Assembly (NCBI RefSeq): GCF_007990775.1
Contig: NZ_BJXB01000005.1
Coordinates: 193,911 to 257,910 of the forward strand
From: Deinococcus cellulosilyticus NBRC 106333 = KACC 11606
GTDB taxonomy: Bacteria > Deinococcota > Deinococci > Deinococcales > Deinococcaceae
Direction of reading: 5' to 3'
DNA length: 64,000 nt
Both the position numbers and the translations under genes were made by a program. Under the pieces are notes generated by a model, which was not told where the DNA came from, ran no database searches, and saw nothing but the letters and a program-made list of their open reading frames with translations. Positions 51,087 through 61,105 of this stretch are shown piece by piece; position 1 is the first letter of the stretch, and each line of letters begins with the position of its first letter.

Positions 51087-51096
51087 AATTTGTATC
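51087..51096. promoter_or_regulatory. Palindrome upstream of the TetR-SDR operon
   Basis: ACAAATTTGT is a 10-bp palindrome about 80 nt before the tetR start, a possible TetR operator. A second imperfect dyad GCTGTACGTTCAGC lies nearer the gene at about 51122. Confidence 0.4.
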
Positions 51097-51172
51097 CGGT
51101 CAATTGATGGGGCGATCTTTATGCTGTACGTTCAGCGAAGATTATTGTACCCTGCAGTGAGGAGGAGCCTTC

Positions 51173-51805
51173 ATGACCCGCATCAACCAGAAAGCGGCAG
51201 CTGCAGAGAAAAGCAGGCAGCTGATCCTGGAAGCAGCAGAAAGGCTGTTTGCCGAAAAAGGATTTGAAAAAACCAGCCTGCAGGAGATCTGTGATCAGGC
51301 AGGTGTGGCCCGGGGCACCCCGGGATATTTCTTTGGATCAAAAGAAGGCCTGTATCAGGCCGTGCTGGACAGGGCTTTTGCAGAACCCCTGCAACTGGTC
51401 CTCACCCTGCGCAGTCTGGTGCAGCAACCCGATCACGAACCCAGGCAACTTCTGCGCTTCGCCATTGAACAGTTTTTCGACTTCCAGCTGAAACATCCCC
51501 GCTTTGTGCGGCTCACCGAATGGGAGACCCTGAACGGAGGACAGTTCCTCGGGCACCTGCCCCGCCAGCTTGAAGTCTTCAGAGAAGCCCTTGCCCTGAT
51601 GCAGCAGGAACTCGACTGGCAGGGGGAACCCGAGCAATTCATGATCGACCTCACAGCCCTGTGCTGGTTTCCGGTGGCCCACGCCGAAACCTTCCTGAAG
51701 CCCCTGGGTGTCCACATGGACGATCCGCAGATCCGCGAGAAACGCAAGCAACACGTGGTGGATCTTCTGTTGCAAAAATACCTTCCTGAAAGGAGAGAAG
51801 CATGA
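51173..51805 (+). CDS. TetR-family transcriptional regulator (210 aa)
   Basis: The ATG follows GAGGAG. The helix-turn-helix is typical: LFAEKGFEKTSLQEICDQAGVARGTPGYFFGSKEGLYQAVL. The C-terminal domain is helical. It overlaps the SDR gene by 4 nt, so it probably autoregulates this three-gene operon. Confidence 0.88.
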   Translation: MTRINQKAAAAEKSRQLILEAAERLFAEKGFEKTSLQEICDQAGVARGTPGYFFGSKEGLYQAVLDRAFAEPLQLVLTLRSLVQQPDHEPRQLLRFAIEQFFDFQLKHPRFVRLTEWETLNGGQFLGHLPRQLEVFREALALMQQELDWQGEPEQFMIDLTALCWFPVAHAETFLKPLGVHMDDPQIREKRKQHVVDLLLQKYLPERREA

Positions 51806-52593
51806 TACGGGTTCTGGTCACAGGTGGAACGGGCGTCCTCGGACGCAGGGTGGTGGACGAGCTCAGACAGAAAGGTGCCCTTCCCAGGGTCCTCAGTCGC
51901 AAAATGCAAAATGCAGGCCAGGGAATGGAGATTGCTCAGGGAGATCTGGTCGCCAATACAGGTCTGCAGGAGGCCCTCAAAGATGTGGATGTGGTCATCC
52001 ACTGCGCCCACAACCCCCAGAACGCCAGAGAAAACACCCTGGCCACCCGGAACCTGATGGAGGCTGTACGGGCTTCAGGGGTGAAACATGTCGTCCTGAT
52101 CAGCATCATCGGGGTGGACCGCATGACGTTCTACCCTTATTACAGGGCCAAATGGCAAGACGAGCAGACCGTGATCCAGAGCGGGGTGCCCTACACCATC
52201 CTCCGGTCTGCCCAGTTCCATGACTTCGTGGGTTTCCTGATTGACACCCTCAGCAAAATCCCCCTGATCCTGCTGCCCAGAGACCTCTGTTTTCAGCCTG
52301 TCCAGCTTGAACCCGTGGCAGAAGACCTCGCCCACGCAGCCCTGAACCCACCTGCAGGACGCATGAGAGACCTCGCTGGCCCTGAAGTCCTGACCCTGGA
52401 CCAGATGATCCGCAGTTATCTGCAGGCCCAGGGCAACCACAAAAAGGTGTACACCTTCCCCCTGCCCCTCCCTTTCATCACGGTCTGGAAAGACCTGAGC
52501 AGGCTGGATGTGAGCCGCAAAGGAGAGACCTGGCATCAGTGGCTTTCCAGGCAGGACAGGATCGCCAACCTCTACCAGAAAGCCAGGGGTTGA
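51802..52593 (+). CDS. NAD(P)-binding atypical SDR, NmrA-like (263 aa)
   Basis: Starts in an ATGA overlap. The Rossmann motif GGTGVLG is at residues 8-14 and DVVIHCAHNPQ follows later. There is no YxxxK at the usual position but YYRAKWQDEQ fits an atypical SDR with Y and K. Similar proteins act as NADPH sensors or reductases. Cotranscribed with tetR and a membrane protein. Confidence 0.8.
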   Translation: MIRVLVTGGTGVLGRRVVDELRQKGALPRVLSRKMQNAGQGMEIAQGDLVANTGLQEALKDVDVVIHCAHNPQNARENTLATRNLMEAVRASGVKHVVLISIIGVDRMTFYPYYRAKWQDEQTVIQSGVPYTILRSAQFHDFVGFLIDTLSKIPLILLPRDLCFQPVQLEPVAEDLAHAALNPPAGRMRDLAGPEVLTLDQMIRSYLQAQGNHKKVYTFPLPLPFITVWKDLSRLDVSRKGETWHQWLSRQDRIANLYQKARG

Positions 52594-52595
52594 GC

Positions 52596-53024
52596 ATGCA
52601 GACGGTGCAGCAGACACGTCTGCCCGGTGAGACAGCAGGGCTCTGGTATCTCGCGCTCAACTTTCTGGTGCCTGGATTCTGGGCTCTGATCAGCCCACAG
52701 GGCTTCTACCAGAATTTTCCCCTTCCAGGACACCCCTGGGTTGCAGCAGATGGTCCTTACAATGAGCACCTGCTGCGGGACTTCGGCAGCCTGCAACTGG
52801 CCCTCGCTGCCCTGACCCTGGCCTCCATCTTCTGGCCTGCTCAGGCAAGCACACGTGTGGTGGCGATCAGCACATTGATTTTCGGGGCTCCCCACCTGTT
52901 CTACCACGTCACCCACCTGCACACTTTCTCGCAACCTGCAGACATGATTGCTGCCGTCACCCTGCTGGCCCTGCAGGTGATTGTGCCCCTCCTGCTGCTG
53001 CTTCACAGCCCTGCAAAAAGATAA
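52596..53024 (+). CDS. Four-TM membrane protein (142 aa)
   Basis: Starts 2 nt after the SDR stop; the frame upstream overlaps it. Hydrophobic segments near residues 16-35, 70-86, 92-108 and 118-136. It lacks charged motifs and matches no family I can name. As the third gene of the TetR operon it may handle a lipid or volatile substrate, but this is speculative. Confidence 0.7.
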   Translation: MQTVQQTRLPGETAGLWYLALNFLVPGFWALISPQGFYQNFPLPGHPWVAADGPYNEHLLRDFGSLQLALAALTLASIFWPAQASTRVVAISTLIFGAPHLFYHVTHLHTFSQPADMIAAVTLLALQVIVPLLLLLHSPAKR

Positions 53025-53027
53025 AAG

Positions 53028-53078
53028 CCAGCATCCCGGTCTCCAGAGGATGTGTGCCGTTGGAGACCGGGATGCTGG
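53028..53078 (+). terminator. 18-bp perfect hairpin after the TetR operon
   Basis: CCAGCATCCCGGTCTCCA (53028-53045) pairs exactly with 53061-53078 around a 15-nt loop. The T-tract is weak. Probable transcription end or stabilising 3' hairpin. Confidence 0.6.
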
Positions 53079-53261
53079 TTGCCTGACTGCTCTCAAGGAA
53101 GTGGTGTTCTGTAGAGACGGCAACCCGGAAGAAAGGGGTAAGGAGAAGTGCGAATTCCGGGGTACCTTCAGCCTAAAGGGCCAGATGCAGGATCTCAAAG
53201 AGAAAGCAAACATCTGGAAGGGATTCCATCTGCAGAACTTTTGCTGAATTGAGCAGAAGTT

Positions 53262-53374
53262 GGACAAGATCCCCCTGCTTCTGCGCTTTGCTTGAAGCGG
53301 TCCCCTGTCAGCGTTGGGAGGACAAGATCCTCCTGCACCTCGCTTCGCCTGGTGGTTCCCCCGTCAGCGTTGGG
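53262..53374. repeat. Two tandem copies of a 58-bp repeat
   Basis: Copy 1 (53262-53319) and copy 2 (53320-53374) both begin GGACAAGATCC and end GTCAGCGTTGGG, with diverged middles. They lie in the long gap before alaS. No gene is supported in 53079-53587. Confidence 0.7.
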
Positions 53375-53418
53375 CGATTGTAGAACGTCTAGGATGGTCT
53401 CCAGTTCAGTCTTTCACC

Positions 53419-53482
53419 AACCCCCTTTTGTTAAGGGGGGACAGCCTTGCAGTGCGGAGCACCAGGCAAGGCAGGGGGGATC
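53419..53482. repeat. Palindromic intergenic element
   Basis: CCCCCTT and AAGGGGG flank TTGTT, followed by an inner stem GCCTTGC/GCAAGGC and a GGGGGGATCTG end. It looks like a dispersed palindromic repeat unrelated to the heptamer arrays. Confidence 0.55.
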
Positions 53483-53574
53483 TGACCTCAGAAACCTCAA
53501 ACGCCAGATCTAAAGGGCAGGAGACCTCTGGCTTACAGCCATTTGCTGGATTTGGCCTCTCACAGGGACCTTTG

Positions 53575-53580
53575 TATAAT
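53575..53580 (+). promoter_or_regulatory. Leaderless -10 box TATAAT for alaS
   Basis: A perfect TATAAT lies 7 nt before the alaS ATG; no Shine-Dalgarno sequence and no T-box leader. Confidence 0.7.
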
Positions 53581-53587
53581 CCTAGGG

Positions 53588-56263
<2,676 letters not shown>

Positions 56264-56300
56264 TCCTCAGCTTCGTTTCAGCAGCTTGACCGTTGTTTCA

Positions 56301-56330
56301 GGCACTGCTTTTCCGGCAGTGCCTTTTTTG
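56301..56330 (+). terminator. alaS terminator
   Basis: GGCACTGC pairs perfectly with GCAGTGCC around a short loop, followed by TTTTTTG. Confidence 0.85.
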
Positions 56331-56513
56331 ATGTGCTCTGGCTCCTGTGCAGGAACAAAATGTAAAGACAGAAAGAACCGTAAAGCAGACGTACCCCTTT
56401 GATTAAGGTGCAAAAATTGATGCAATTTTTTTCGTCTGGATGCTGCTTGAGGCTGAATCCCGGATCTGGTGAGAAAGGGCATTTGTCTCCTGAAGCCACG
56501 CTGAAGGTTGCGT

Positions 56514-56519
56514 TACAAT
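56514..56519 (+). promoter_or_regulatory. -10 box TACAAT for the DUF4388 leader
   Basis: TACAAT stands at the start of the unusually long leader, 280 nt before the DUF4388 ATG. No good -35 is visible. Confidence 0.45.
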
Positions 56520-56525
56520 TGAGTT

Positions 56526-56790
56526 CAGAGTACCTTTAGAACAAGAGCCACGGCAAAGACACCGCTTGCCAATAGGGCGTTGAAAGGGGTGAACGCGAAA
56601 CTGGAGGGAAGACGACGCTGTGATAATCCTGTGATTCTCAGGATCATAGAATGAGACCGTGCTCTACAACGCAGACGTTTGATTTTGTTAAGACGCCTGT
56701 GATAGTTTTTTAATACACAGTCTCCAGAGCACAGCGCGTTAGAACACGTTTGCTGCGCAAAGTAAGCGGTCTAAGTCCCTCTTGTCGCGA
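56526..56790 (+). ncRNA. Candidate structured leader RNA
   Basis: Between the TACAAT box and the DUF4388 gene lie several local hairpins: GGCAA/TTGCC at about 56553-56571, GCGTT/AACGC at about 56578-56597, AATCCTG/CAGGATC at about 56625-56644, and a long-range GTGCTCT/AGAGCAC (about 56658 and 56726). No coding frame is supported. I could not match it to a riboswitch class, 6S RNA, tmRNA or RNase P RNA. It is a candidate cis-regulatory leader or small RNA; covariation is untested. Confidence 0.4.
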
Positions 56791-56798
56791 GGAATACT

Positions 56799-57509
56799 AT
56801 GGCAGTAACAGGAAGTTTTGCAGACATCCCACTCACCGAAGTGCTGGCCACCATCTCCAGAAGGTCCGGTAAGCTCTTCATCGCTGATAACGATTCCAAG
56901 CAGAGTTACGAACTGCACTTCATGCAGGGCATGCTCTGTGCCTTCTTCATCGGCAAGGAACCCGTTAAGGACGTGTCACAGATCCGTGACTACCTCAAAG
57001 CCCTCTCTCGCCGTGGCAGCTGCACTTTCGAATTCGCCAAAACAGAACCCACTGAACTGGTGAACAACTTCCTGCTGCCCATCGAGCGCCTTGGACGGTC
57101 CATGGCCTCCGAGGACATCAAAGAACAGGTGGAAAGGGACCGGGAACGCTTCGCTCACCCTGACACCCGCTTCATTCTGCTGAAACCCACCGAATTCTGG
57201 GCCCATGAAGGCTTAGAGCTCTTCTTCCAGAGCGCCCTGCACCTGCTGTCCCAGCCCAACGGTGTGAGCGCCCGCGAACTGATCCAGAAACTCGACCTTC
57301 CCATCTCCATGGAAGTGGCCCAGTTGTACCTGTACCAGCTTCGTTCCCACGGAGCCATTGCCCCTGTGCGTGCTTTCGAATCCGAAACCCAGTACGTGCA
57401 GAGCCAGCAAGTGGTGCAGCAAGTTGTTGCTAAAGGCGGCAAAGGTGGTCTGTTCGGAGCCTTCCGCAGCCTCTTCAGCCGTCTGTTCAAGGCGAGGACC
57501 TCTCAATGA
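56799..57509 (+). CDS. DUF4388 (PATAN-type) domain protein (236 aa)
   Basis: The ATG follows GAGGA. The N-terminal DUF4388 domain is clear: GSFADIPLTEVLATISRRSGKLFIA, then a beta strand and LHFMQGMLCAFFIG. The middle carries a helical segment, and the C-terminus is a basic Gly-rich tail (KGGKGGLFGAFRSLFSRLFKA). DUF4388 proteins occur in two-component and gliding-motility systems. It overlaps the GTPase gene by 4 nt. Confidence 0.88.
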   Translation: MAVTGSFADIPLTEVLATISRRSGKLFIADNDSKQSYELHFMQGMLCAFFIGKEPVKDVSQIRDYLKALSRRGSCTFEFAKTEPTELVNNFLLPIERLGRSMASEDIKEQVERDRERFAHPDTRFILLKPTEFWAHEGLELFFQSALHLLSQPNGVSARELIQKLDLPISMEVAQLYLYQLRSHGAIAPVRAFESETQYVQSQQVVQQVVAKGGKGGLFGAFRSLFSRLFKARTSQ

Positions 57510-58045
57510 TCAAGCCCCTCAAGATCGTCGTTTCAGGCCCCGTAGGTGCAGGAAAAACCACCTTCATCCGGAGCCTGTCCGAGACCGAAGTGGTGGACAC
57601 CGACGCGGACGCCACCGAGGACATCGGAAAGGCCAAAACCACCATTGCGCTGGACTTCGGCACCCTGACCGTCGACGACAGCCCCATCTACCTGTTCGGG
57701 ACCCCCGGTCAGGACCGCTTCGACTTCATGTGGGAAGTGGTGTGTGAAGGTGCACTCGGACTGATCATGCTGGTGTCTGGAACCCGTCCTGGCGACCTGG
57801 GCCGTGCCCGCGCCATTCTGGAGTTCATCACCTCCCGGATTCCCGTGCCTTTCGTGATTGGCGTCACCCACCAGGACCTTCCCAAAGTGTGGCGGCCCGA
57901 CGACGTGGCAGACTACTTCCAGCTGCCCTATGACCGCGTTTTCGGCGTCAATGCCACCGATGGTGACACCTGCATGGACGTGATCCACTCCATCATCGCG
58001 CTGGCCAACGAAGCCCGCAACGGCAACCCTGTTGTCCAGCCCTAA
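57506..58045 (+). CDS. Small Ras-like GTPase, MglA-related (179 aa)
   Basis: Walker A GPVGAGKTT (residues 11-19), switch I with TTIALDFGTL, switch II FGTPGQDRFDFMW. The G4 motif reads THQD instead of NKxD, so guanine specificity may be relaxed. This family sits beside roadblock and DUF4388 genes in Deinococcus-Thermus and Myxococcus-type systems, where MglA controls polarity and MglB-like roadblock proteins act as its GAP. ATGA overlap upstream; the roadblock gene follows after 42 nt. Confidence 0.88.
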   Translation: MIKPLKIVVSGPVGAGKTTFIRSLSETEVVDTDADATEDIGKAKTTIALDFGTLTVDDSPIYLFGTPGQDRFDFMWEVVCEGALGLIMLVSGTRPGDLGRARAILEFITSRIPVPFVIGVTHQDLPKVWRPDDVADYFQLPYDRVFGVNATDGDTCMDVIHSIIALANEARNGNPVVQP

Positions 58046-58087
58046 GCATTCTCTCAAACCATTTCTCGTCCGGAGGCCCTTTAAAGC

Positions 58088-58453
58088 ATGAGCAAGCAGG
58101 AACAGCTTCAAGCCGCGATTGATCATTTGCGTACAGCGATTCCCGAATTGCAAGGTGCATTGGTGGCCTCCACGGACGGATTGCCCATCGCCTACTCGAT
58201 GGGCGGCTCTTCTGACCCGGTTCGCATTGCAGCCATGGCCGCCACTGCTCTGGGTCTTGGCAAGCGCATCGGGGAAACCCTGGGTGCAGGCCAACTGGCA
58301 GAAACCAGTGTGACTGGCAGCACCGGACAGATCCTGATCTATGCTGCCGGGACCAAAGGGGTTCTGGCCGTGGTGGCTCCCACCTGGTCCAGCGTGGGCC
58401 TGATCCACCTGGAAGCCCGGGACACCAGCCGCAGAATTGCCGAGTTGCTGTAA
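58088..58453 (+). CDS. Roadblock/LC7 domain protein, MglB-like (121 aa)
   Basis: The Roadblock fold is typical: a central LVASTDGLPIAYSMG strand-helix pattern, a Gly-rich GAGQLAETSVTGSTGQILIYAAG strand, and a C-terminal helix ARDTSRRIAELL. It probably regulates the adjacent GTPase as a GAP. Last gene of the DUF4388-GTPase-roadblock operon, before a strong terminator. Confidence 0.9.
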   Translation: MSKQEQLQAAIDHLRTAIPELQGALVASTDGLPIAYSMGGSSDPVRIAAMAATALGLGKRIGETLGAGQLAETSVTGSTGQILIYAAGTKGVLAVVAPTWSSVGLIHLEARDTSRRIAELL

Positions 58454-58548
58454 CCTCTGTTTGCAGGACCTGGAAAGCGGTCCAAAGTCACAGATTTTCT
58501 GAGATTCCGCTTTTTTCAGAAGGTTTCAGAAAACGTAACAACAGAATC

Positions 58549-58580
58549 AACCCTCTGGTAAATCTTCCAGAGGGTTTTTT
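58549..58580 (+). terminator. Intrinsic terminator
   Basis: AACCCTCTGG pairs perfectly with CCAGAGGGTT, followed by TTTTTTG. A second hairpin AGAAC/GTTCT with a TTTTTTT tract follows at about 58596-58625, possibly an attenuator of the next gene. Confidence 0.85.
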
Positions 58581-58683
58581 GTGGTATAAAAGGTCAGAAC
58601 TATTTTCGGTTCTGCATGTTTTTTTGTGATGCGCTCTGTCTCTTGCCACACCACGAGCATCAAATACTCGCAAGGAGGGAACC

Positions 58684-59247
58684 ATGCAAGGCGCTGCCAC
58701 CCTATCTGAACTGTACGCGGGCATCCTCAGGGAACTGCCATCCGCGCAAAAATTTTCCGAACAAGACGCACATCTGCTGAAAGCCCATCAAGACCAGCTG
58801 CTTGGCTGGAGTTCTGACCTCGAACAGGCTGTGCTGGAAAGCATCTCTGAAGATCAAAACCCCTTCGCTGGCCCTGGAGCCCTCTTCACCGTGGGGCACT
58901 GGTGGGCAGAGGCCATCAAGAACGGCACCTCCCAGGACTTCTGGCACCGCCTGACCATGATGGGACTGGTCAATGCCAACAGACGCCTCAGAATGGCCTC
59001 TGTGGTGGGAGCCTGGGGCATTGTGGAACAGAAACTGCTGGAGAAGACCCACGCCTCTTTTTCAGGCCCAGAGGCCACTGCACTGGCAGGTGCCCTGATG
59101 CGACTTGTCAAGACGGCCCTGGCCCTTGGCAGTGGCAGTTACCTGCATGGCTACCTGCGGGCCCTCAGTGAATCCACCGGGACCAGTTACGCCCTGCTGG
59201 AACGTCTGGCCGAGACGGAATTGTCGAATGTGATCAGCAGCATGTAA
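58684..59247 (+). CDS. Helical hypothetical protein (187 aa)
   Basis: The ATG follows AAGGAGGG. All-alpha, with a hydrophobic glycine-containing middle (TALAGALMRLVKTALALGSGSYLHGYL) and no signal peptide. No family is recognised. It has its own hairpin-containing leader after the roadblock operon terminator. Confidence 0.7.
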   Translation: MQGAATLSELYAGILRELPSAQKFSEQDAHLLKAHQDQLLGWSSDLEQAVLESISEDQNPFAGPGALFTVGHWWAEAIKNGTSQDFWHRLTMMGLVNANRRLRMASVVGAWGIVEQKLLEKTHASFSGPEATALAGALMRLVKTALALGSGSYLHGYLRALSESTGTSYALLERLAETELSNVISSM

Positions 59248-59250
59248 AAG

Positions 59251-59456
59251 ATGCCGAGGGCCGAGGGCAACAGACCTGGGATTCTTGGCTCGCTTGTGGC
59301 CACTTCTGTTTGAATGTGAAGAGGGAAAGGGCTTTCCTCCAGCAATTGCAAGGGTGTTCTTGAAGGGCCTGAGCTCCATCCATCACGATCTGGGATGTTC
59401 CCACTGTTCCGTTGATCAAGGACAGCAAGGTTTCTGCTTTTTGCCCTCGGCGTTCT
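59251..59456. repeat. Heptamer array pair, GCCGAGN family
   Basis: Left arm: GCCGAGG, GCCGAGG, GC. Right arm: GCCCTCG, GCGTTCT. The right arm follows CTGCTTTTT. It fills the gap before the DUF1330 gene. Confidence 0.65.
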
Positions 59457-59464
59457 CAAACCCC

Positions 59465-59495
59465 TTGACGCCACTCCGCACCCCGTGGTGACAAT
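59465..59495 (+). promoter_or_regulatory. Promoter before the DUF1330 operon
   Basis: TTGACG (59465-59470) and GACAAT (59490-59495) with a 19-nt spacer; the start codon lies 5 nt later. Confidence 0.5.
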
Positions 59496-59500
59496 ACATC

Positions 59501-59800
59501 ATGCCTGCCTACATCATCGTGAACACCCGGGTGTCTGACCCGACCAGAATTCAGGAGTACCGTGACCTTGCCCAGCAGTCCGTGCACCAGTACGGTGGCC
59601 GCTATCTGGTGCGAGGTGGCCCCATGCTGATGCTGGAAGGGGAGTACCACCCTGAGCGTCTGGTGGTGCTGGAATTCGATTCGCTGGAACGCATCCGCGA
59701 GTGGTATGCCAGCGAAGCTTACCAGAAAGCGAAAGCCGCCCGTGATGGCATTGCCCAGTTTGACATGATTGCTGTGGAGGGGCTGGACGTGCCTTTGTGA
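59501..59800 (+). CDS. DUF1330 family protein (99 aa)
   Basis: The ATG lies 5 nt behind a promoter-like GACAAT. DUF1330 features: MPAYIIVNTRVSDPTRIQEY, a dimeric ferredoxin-like pattern, and VVLEFDSLERIREWYASEAYQKAK. These small proteins form dimeric alpha+beta barrels of unknown function. Overlaps the first FCP1-like gene by 4 nt. Confidence 0.9.
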   Translation: MPAYIIVNTRVSDPTRIQEYRDLAQQSVHQYGGRYLVRGGPMLMLEGEYHPERLVVLEFDSLERIREWYASEAYQKAKAARDGIAQFDMIAVEGLDVPL

Positions 59801-60330
59801 ACAGGATGCTGCTGGTTCTGGACCTTGATGAGACCCTGATGCATGCTTCAAGGTCCCTGAAGGTGGAGCCTGATTTTCGCATGTGGGAGTACCGTGTGAA
59901 GGTCAGGCCCCACCTGAAGGGTTTTCTGGAACTGGCTTTTGAGCATTTCGATGTGGGGGTCTGGACCTCTTCCAGTGCAGATTATGCCTGGATTGCTGTG
60001 CAGCACCTCTTTGAAGATCCAGGGCAGTTGAAATTCATCTGGGCCAGAGAGCGCTGCACCTACTGCTGGGATGAGGAGGTGCAGGATTTTGTGTGGGCCA
60101 AGCGCCTCCACAAGGTCAAATCCAGAGGGTACCGTCTGGAACGCACGCTGGTCATTGATGATTCTCCAGAGAAATTCCGCACTGCTTATGGAAACCTGAT
60201 CCGGGTGACGCCTTTTGAGGGGGATGCAGATGATCAGGAACTGGTCAGGCTCGGGTGCTATCTTCTGAAAATCAGGGACCACAGAGACGTTCGCAGGCTG
60301 GAGAAGCGCAACTGGCACCAGCAGATTTGA
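59797..60330 (+). CDS. FCP1-like (NLI/CTD-phosphatase family) HAD phosphatase (177 aa)
   Basis: The GTG overlaps the DUF1330 stop by 4 nt. The FCP1 signature DLDETLMHAS (DxDxT) sits near residue 8, followed by VKVRPHLKGFLELAFEHFDVGVWTSSS, and VIDDSPEKFR. This is the eukaryote-type CTD-phosphatase fold, rare among bacterial HAD enzymes. A near-copy follows 85 nt downstream. Substrate unknown. Confidence 0.85.
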   Translation: MNRMLLVLDLDETLMHASRSLKVEPDFRMWEYRVKVRPHLKGFLELAFEHFDVGVWTSSSADYAWIAVQHLFEDPGQLKFIWARERCTYCWDEEVQDFVWAKRLHKVKSRGYRLERTLVIDDSPEKFRTAYGNLIRVTPFEGDADDQELVRLGCYLLKIRDHRDVRRLEKRNWHQQI

Positions 60331-60414
60331 GGTCTTCTGAATGTTCTGAATCTGTGACAGATTTGTGTCAGTCTGCCCATGACATGATGGAAGAAAGCTG
60401 TAAAGGAGCGCACC

Positions 60415-60951
60415 ATGACCCACCGACCCCTGATCATCCTGGACCTGGATGAAACCCTGATCCACTCCACCGTGAGCCGGTCACGTGTGCCCAATCCCGA
60501 CTTTCTGATTGACGACCTGCGGGTCAAAATCCGTCCCCACACCCTGGACATCCTGAAGGTCTGCTTTGACCACTTCGATGTGGGCGTCTGGACCTCCTCT
60601 GCCTGGGATTACGCTGAGGCTGTCCTGAAAGCAGTTTTCCCGAAAAAATACAGCGAGCAGATCAAATTTCTGTGGTCCAGAGAGCACTGCATTCGCGAGT
60701 TCGATGAGGTGCTGAAAGAACACCTGTGGGCCAAACACCTGGGCCGCATCGAGCAGGAGGTGGGCTACCTGCAGGAACGGGTCTGGCTGATCGATGACTC
60801 CCCTGAGAAGTTCCGGGGAACCCCCGGCAAGATCATCCGGGTCAAGCCTTTCTTTGGTGACGAAGACGACATTGAACTCCTGGAACTCGCTGGATATCTG
60901 GGCCGTCTGGGGATGGCTCCGCAACCTGAGCAGAAATACGGACGCAGATAA
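60415..60951 (+). CDS. FCP1-like HAD phosphatase, paralogue (178 aa)
   Basis: The ATG follows AAAGGAG. The same motifs as its neighbour: DLDETLIHSTVSRSR, VKIRPHTLDILKVCFDHFDVGVWTSSA, LIDDSPEKFR. The two proteins align over most of their length and probably arose by tandem duplication. Function unknown; serine/threonine phosphatase activity is plausible. Confidence 0.85.
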   Translation: MTHRPLIILDLDETLIHSTVSRSRVPNPDFLIDDLRVKIRPHTLDILKVCFDHFDVGVWTSSAWDYAEAVLKAVFPKKYSEQIKFLWSREHCIREFDEVLKEHLWAKHLGRIEQEVGYLQERVWLIDDSPEKFRGTPGKIIRVKPFFGDEDDIELLELAGYLGRLGMAPQPEQKYGRR

Positions 60952-60952
60952 G

Positions 60953-61105
60953 GGCAGAAGGCTGAAAACCGAGAGCCAGGAGCCGATGGCAAAAAGCAGA
61001 AGGCCGAAGGTCCAAAAGCAACAGTGAAAGCCCTATGGAAAAGCGGAGGAGAATGTCCTCCGCTTTTTGTTGCTTTGTCGCTGTGAACTGTGGACTGTAA
61101 ACTCT
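60953..61105. repeat. Chimeric heptamer arrays
   Basis: Left: nine heptamers mixing GCAGAAG and GCCGAGN types (GCAGAAG, GCTGAAA, ACCGAGA, GCCAGGA, GCCGATG, GCAAAAA, GCAGAAG, GCCGAAG, GTCCAAA). Right: CTGTGAA, CTGTGGA, CTGTAAA of the other family. The arms do not match each other, suggesting recombination between families. Confidence 0.7.
61039..61069. terminator. Bidirectional terminator inside the repeat element
   Basis: AAAAGCGGAGGA pairs perfectly with TCCTCCGCTTTT around 5 nt, with T-rich flanks on both strands; it lies between convergent genes. Confidence 0.75.

Noticed and set aside
53079..53587. T-box riboswitch for alaS
   Set aside because: No T-box sequence is present, and the perfect TATAAT 7 nt before the ATG implies a leaderless transcript.
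56526..56790. 6S RNA, tmRNA or RNase P RNA
   Set aside because: No tmRNA alanyl end, no RNase P conserved core, and the terminal pairing expected for 6S RNA is not evident.
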